A stretch of 8,039 nucleotides of DNA from assembly GCA_020355145.1 (NCBI GenBank), contig CP070660.1:1057923-1065961 (forward strand), given 5' to 3'. The DNA comes from Deltaproteobacteria bacterium. Its GTDB lineage: Bacteria; Desulfobacterota; DSM-4660; Desulfatiglandales; B25-G16. The position numbers were made by a program, and so were the translations under genes. A model generated the notes under the pieces. It did not search any database, was not told the origin of the DNA, and saw nothing but the letters and a program-made list of their open reading frames with translations. Positions within the stretch are counted from its first letter, which is position 1, and the number at the start of each line of letters is the position of its first letter. Of the stretch, positions 5,272 through 8,039 are shown piece by piece.

Positions 5272-6021
5272 ATGACAATATCAATCTGTATTATATGTTT
5301 TGATGAAGAAGCAAACATTAGAAGGTGCCTTGAGAGCTCAAAATGGGCAGACGAGATAATAGTTGTTGACTCGATGAGCCAGGATAGAACAGTGGAGATT
5401 GCCAGAGAATTTACGGATAAAGTATATCAGAGGGCATGGCCTGGATACGTTGAGCAAAAGAACTTTGCCCTTTCAAGGGCTAAAGGCGACTGGGTATTGA
5501 GTATTGACGCTGACGAGGAGATAAGTCAGGGTCTTCAAGATGAGATTAGAGAAGAGATTGAAAAAGAAGACGCCAAGGATGGTTATAGGATGCCACGCCT
5601 TTCCTTTTACCAGGGAAGATGGATTAAGCACAGCGGTTTTTATCCAGACAGACAACTCAGGCTTTTCAGGCGGAACCGAGGCTATTGGATAGGAAAGCGG
5701 GTACATGAGAGAGTTGATGTCAATGGAGGGACAGGCCTTTTGAAAGGCGACCTTCTCCATTATCCTTATAGAGGCATTATCTCCAGGCAAATCTGGACAG
5801 TGGATAAATTCACTGACTTATTGGCAGAAGATATGTACGAGGAAGGAAAGCGATTTAATCCTTTACTTTTGCTCCTGAGACCTCCTTTAAAATTTATAGA
5901 GGTTTACTTTCTTAAACTGGGTCTGTTAGACGGACTTGCTGGATTTATTATTGCCGTAACATCTGCCTATGCCATGTTTGTCAGATACGTCAAGCTTCGG
6001 GAATTGGAGAATCGCGGATAA
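5272..6021 (+). CDS. WaaE/KdtX-like family 2 glycosyltransferase (LPS core type)
   Basis: GT-A fold inverting glycosyltransferase of 249 residues, acting at the cytoplasmic face of the inner membrane. The nucleotide-sugar domain begins at once: ISICIICFDEEANIRRCLES (3-22), EIIVVDSMSQDRT (28-40), WPGYVEQKNFA (56-66), then the metal-binding DAD of SIDADEEIS (77-85). The WaaE-type middle and end are present: RWIKHSGFYPDRQLRLFRR (116-134), VHERV (144-148), LLHYPYR (161-167) and a hydrophobic tail around 214-238 that probably associates with the membrane. WaaE adds beta-1,4-glucose to core heptose I in Klebsiella, but homologues differ in donor and acceptor, so the sugar cannot be assigned. It is the first gene of the operon, 5 bp before wecB. 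Only a weak GAGA-like Shine-Dalgarno precedes the ATG. Confidence 0.9.
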   Translation: MTISICIICFDEEANIRRCLESSKWADEIIVVDSMSQDRTVEIAREFTDKVYQRAWPGYVEQKNFALSRAKGDWVLSIDADEEISQGLQDEIREEIEKEDAKDGYRMPRLSFYQGRWIKHSGFYPDRQLRLFRRNRGYWIGKRVHERVDVNGGTGLLKGDLLHYPYRGIISRQIWTVDKFTDLLAEDMYEEGKRFNPLLLLLRPPLKFIEVYFLKLGLLDGLAGFIIAVTSAYAMFVRYVKLRELENRG

Positions 6022-6026
6022 AACGA

Positions 6027-7181
6027 ATGCCCAAGGTTCTAACCATAATAGGCACAAGACCAGAGGCAATTAAGATGGCCCCTGTCCTTATTGAACTAAA
6101 GAAACACCCGGGTTCTTTTGAAACCAGAATTTGTGTAACGGCACAACATAGGGAGATGCTTGATCAGGTCTTGGGAATATTTGACATCGTGCCGGATATC
6201 GACCTACACTTAATGGAACCAGATCAAGATCTCCCCACACTTACCAGTCGTGTTATGATAGAGGTAAGTCGTGTACTGGAAGAGGAAAGGCCTGACCTAC
6301 TATTAGTTCAGGGAGACACCTCTACAGTTATGACGGCCTCCCTGGCAGCCTTTTATCAAAAGGTCTCAGTTGGTCATGTAGAGGCAGGTCTCAGGACTAG
6401 AGACAGCTACTTTCCCTTCCCGGAAGAGATGAACCGGAGATTGATGTCAGTACTGGCAAATTACCACTTCGCTCCTACAGAGAGAGCTAGGCAGGCCCTA
6501 TTAAGGGAAGATATTCCGACAGATCGGATCTTTGTTACTGGGAATACGATTATCGATGCATTATATCTGATCCTAAACAGACCAAAACCCGACAGAGTGG
6601 CGGATATATTAAGATCTGGTGATTTACCTTCCAGTGGAAAAAGATTAATCCTTGTGACTGCCCACAGGAGGGAGAATTTTGGCCAGCCTCTTGAGGAGAT
6701 CTGCAGGGGATTAAGGGCCTTGGCTGAAAGAAACCAAGATATGTCGATCCTTTATCCTGTGCACATGAACCCAAATGTACGAGGGCCTGTCTTTAGGATT
6801 CTTCAAAACGTAAAAGGCATCCACCTGATAGATCCTGTTGAATACGATGTGATGGCCCATTTAATGAAGGAGTCTTATTTCATTATAACAGATTCCGGTG
6901 GTATCCAGGAGGAGGCACCCTCACTTGGAAAGCCTGTTCTGATATTACGCACCAAGACTGAGAGACCGGAAGTGGTTGAAGCAGGTGTAGCAAAGGTAAT
7001 CGGCCCTAAAGCAGATGCTATTATAAGGGAGGGAGAGAGATTGCTTCATGATCGAGATGAATACACGAGTATGGCAAAGAGGATCTGCCCATATGGAGAT
7101 GGGAAGGCAGCGGAAAGGATTACAAGAGTTTTAGTAGAGAATTACACCCAAATCCAAGCCCTAACAGCAATGAGGCGATGA
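6027..7181 (+). CDS. wecB: UDP-N-acetylglucosamine 2-epimerase, non-hydrolysing
   Basis: Converts UDP-GlcNAc to UDP-ManNAc in the cytosol, the entry step for ManNAc- or ManNAcA-containing glycans. The 384-residue protein has normal length and the GT-B-like two-domain layout. IIGTRPEAIKMAPV is at 7-20, TAQHREML at 38-45, QGDTST at 95-100, GHVEAGLRT at 116-124, FPEEMNRRL at 131-139, TGNTIIDAL at 171-179, TAHRRENFG at 211-219, PVHMNPNVR at 244-252 and ITDSGGIQEEAP at 287-298. Asp97, Glu119, Glu133 and His213 correspond to the catalytic residues known from E. coli WecB. It starts 5 bp after the WaaE-like gene and overlaps the next one by 4 bp, so the three are probably cotranscribed and coupled. 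No wecC (UDP-ManNAc dehydrogenase) is visible here. Confidence 0.96.
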   Translation: MPKVLTIIGTRPEAIKMAPVLIELKKHPGSFETRICVTAQHREMLDQVLGIFDIVPDIDLHLMEPDQDLPTLTSRVMIEVSRVLEEERPDLLLVQGDTSTVMTASLAAFYQKVSVGHVEAGLRTRDSYFPFPEEMNRRLMSVLANYHFAPTERARQALLREDIPTDRIFVTGNTIIDALYLILNRPKPDRVADILRSGDLPSSGKRLILVTAHRRENFGQPLEEICRGLRALAERNQDMSILYPVHMNPNVRGPVFRILQNVKGIHLIDPVEYDVMAHLMKESYFIITDSGGIQEEAPSLGKPVLILRTKTERPEVVEAGVAKVIGPKADAIIREGERLLHDRDEYTSMAKRICPYGDGKAAERITRVLVENYTQIQALTAMRR

Positions 7182-7963
7182 CTTCGAATCCTAAAATCTC
7201 CGTGATCTTAACTGCCTGGATGCGACCTCAATATTTAGAGGAACAGGTTAACGCTGTTCTATCGCAGACCGTAAAGCCCAGTGAGGTCATATTGTGGTAT
7301 AACCAACCTTCAAAACGTTTTGCTATTTGGAAAAGGAAGCATTTTCTTGAATTCAAAAATTCCGAACATGTTCGTCAAATCATATGCAACTACAATTTTG
7401 GCATTATGCCACGATTTGCTTTAGCGGCCTGCCTTGAATCCGAATATGTATGTATTTTCGACGATGATACCATTCCTGGCGATAAATGGTTTGAAAATTG
7501 CCTGGAATATGTGGACAAAGAAAAATGTCTCTTGGGAACTATCGGCCTGAGATATGTTTCCTTGGAAAACAAATGCGCCCAGGTGGAAAGGCCGAGAATG
7601 GGCTGGGAGGGAGAAAATGAAGAGCTTGAATTTGTGGACCTTGTAGGGCACTGTTGGTTCTTCCGAAGGGAATGGACTAAATACTTTTGGATAGAAGAGC
7701 CTCTCCTCAGGACTTTTGGCGAAGATATTCATTTTTGTGCCATGTTACAAAGGCATGGTATTCGATCTGGGTGTCCTCCTCATCCCAAATCGGATATATC
7801 GCTCTGGGGCTCACTTTATCCAGAGAGGGGGATAGACAGAGCGGGAATCAGTTGCGCCGCTGACCATTCCGAAGACTTTTACAATGTTGTATCTTACGAA
7901 ATTTCGAAAGGATTCAAACCAATGTTAATAAAATTTCAGTTTCCTGGCCCAGAGACCAAATGA
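7178..7963 (+). CDS. Divergent GT-A (family 2-like) glycosyltransferase
   Basis: A 261-residue protein whose N-terminus has the GT2 pattern KISVILTAWMRPQYLEEQVN (6-25) and VLSQTVKPSEVILWYN (27-42), followed by YVCIFDDDTIPG (90-101). The DDD at 95-97 is the likely metal/nucleotide site. VGHCWFFRREW is at 156-166. GEDIHFCAMLQRHGI (181-195) carries the E-D pair expected of the acceptor/base region. The C-terminal 60 residues (KSDISLWGSLYPERGIDRAG and beyond) match no subfamily I know. No membrane segment is present. The ATG overlaps the wecB stop (ATGA). Donor and acceptor are unknown; the neighbourhood suggests transfer to a surface glycan, and a ManNAc-derived donor is possible but unproven. 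By eye the DNA is more AT-rich than wecB, which may mean it was acquired separately. Confidence 0.8.
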   Translation: MTSNPKISVILTAWMRPQYLEEQVNAVLSQTVKPSEVILWYNQPSKRFAIWKRKHFLEFKNSEHVRQIICNYNFGIMPRFALAACLESEYVCIFDDDTIPGDKWFENCLEYVDKEKCLLGTIGLRYVSLENKCAQVERPRMGWEGENEELEFVDLVGHCWFFRREWTKYFWIEEPLLRTFGEDIHFCAMLQRHGIRSGCPPHPKSDISLWGSLYPERGIDRAGISCAADHSEDFYNVVSYEISKGFKPMLIKFQFPGPETK

Positions 7964-8010
7964 ACCGAACCCAGTCCCATTGACTTTACAAATTGTACAA
8001 CCTCAAAGAT

Positions 8011-8017
8011 GGAGAGG
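8011..8017 (+). promoter_or_regulatory. Ribosome binding site of the gene beginning at 8022
   Basis: GGAGAGG lies 4 nt before the ATG at 8022-8024 (7 nt if GGAG pairs). It is one of the stronger Shine-Dalgarno matches in the window and supports a new gene here. Confidence 0.5.
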
Positions 8018-8021
8018 TCTC

Positions 8022-8039
8022 ATGACTCTGAATCTGGAC
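8022..8039 (+). CDS. Start of a further gene, cut by the window edge
   Basis: ATG ACT CTG AAT CTG GAC opens at 8022 behind a good ribosome binding site, 58 bp after the second glycosyltransferase and on the same strand. Only six codons (MTLNLD) are visible, so the product cannot be named. It would probably belong to the same operon. An alternative ATG at 8009 in another frame has no Shine-Dalgarno. Confidence 0.45.

Noticed and set aside
5473..5790. 105-codon minus-strand ORF
   Set aside because: Antisense to the WaaE-like glycosyltransferase; no family features.
7390..7732. Minus-strand ORFs of 60 and 103 codons
   Set aside because: Antisense to the second glycosyltransferase, no motif or start signal.

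Overview
The window looks like chromosomal DNA of a Gram-negative, LPS-making bacterium. A stand-alone heptose-7-phosphate kinase lies next to sugar-transfer genes. DUF4416, yicC, a remA/DUF370 gene, gmk and rlmB run in one direction, an arrangement I associate with Desulfobacterota (former Deltaproteobacteria) or Nitrospirota. The phylum is inferred from gene order and repeat style; no marker gene settles it.

Left half (1-4971, all minus strand, transcribed right to left). In transcription order: an FkbM-family methyltransferase, a possible 27-codon ORF, rfaE1 (heptose kinase), a DUF4416 protein, yicC, remA/DUF370, gmk (guanylate kinase) and the N-terminal two thirds of rlmB (23S rRNA 2'-O-ribose methyltransferase), which runs off the left edge. 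yicC overlaps DUF4416 by 8 bp. remA, gmk and rlmB are separated by only 10 and 30 bp. A 7-bp-period degenerate tandem repeat fills the rfaE1-DUF4416 gap and supplies the DUF4416 GTG start. A palindromic repeat element fills the yicC-remA gap.

Centre (4972-5271). This is a 300-bp divergent intergenic region. It holds a near-consensus sigma70 promoter facing right (TTGACT, 17 bp, TATACT), a weaker extended -10 facing left, and a second degenerate copy of the repeat found between yicC and remA.

Right half (5272-8039, plus strand). A WaaE/KdtX-like GT2 glycosyltransferase, wecB (UDP-GlcNAc 2-epimerase, making UDP-ManNAc) and a second, divergent GT-A glycosyltransferase are packed with a 5-bp gap and a 4-bp ATGA overlap, so they probably form one operon. 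A further gene seems to begin at 8022, behind a good ribosome binding site.

The right operon and rfaE1 point to synthesis of LPS core or another surface glycan. The left block combines RNA metabolism (YicC, RlmB), nucleotide supply (Gmk) and a RemA-type DNA-binding protein. I found no mobile genes, CRISPR array, tRNA or rRNA, and no convincing new multi-gene system. The most unusual sequence features are the non-coding repeats.
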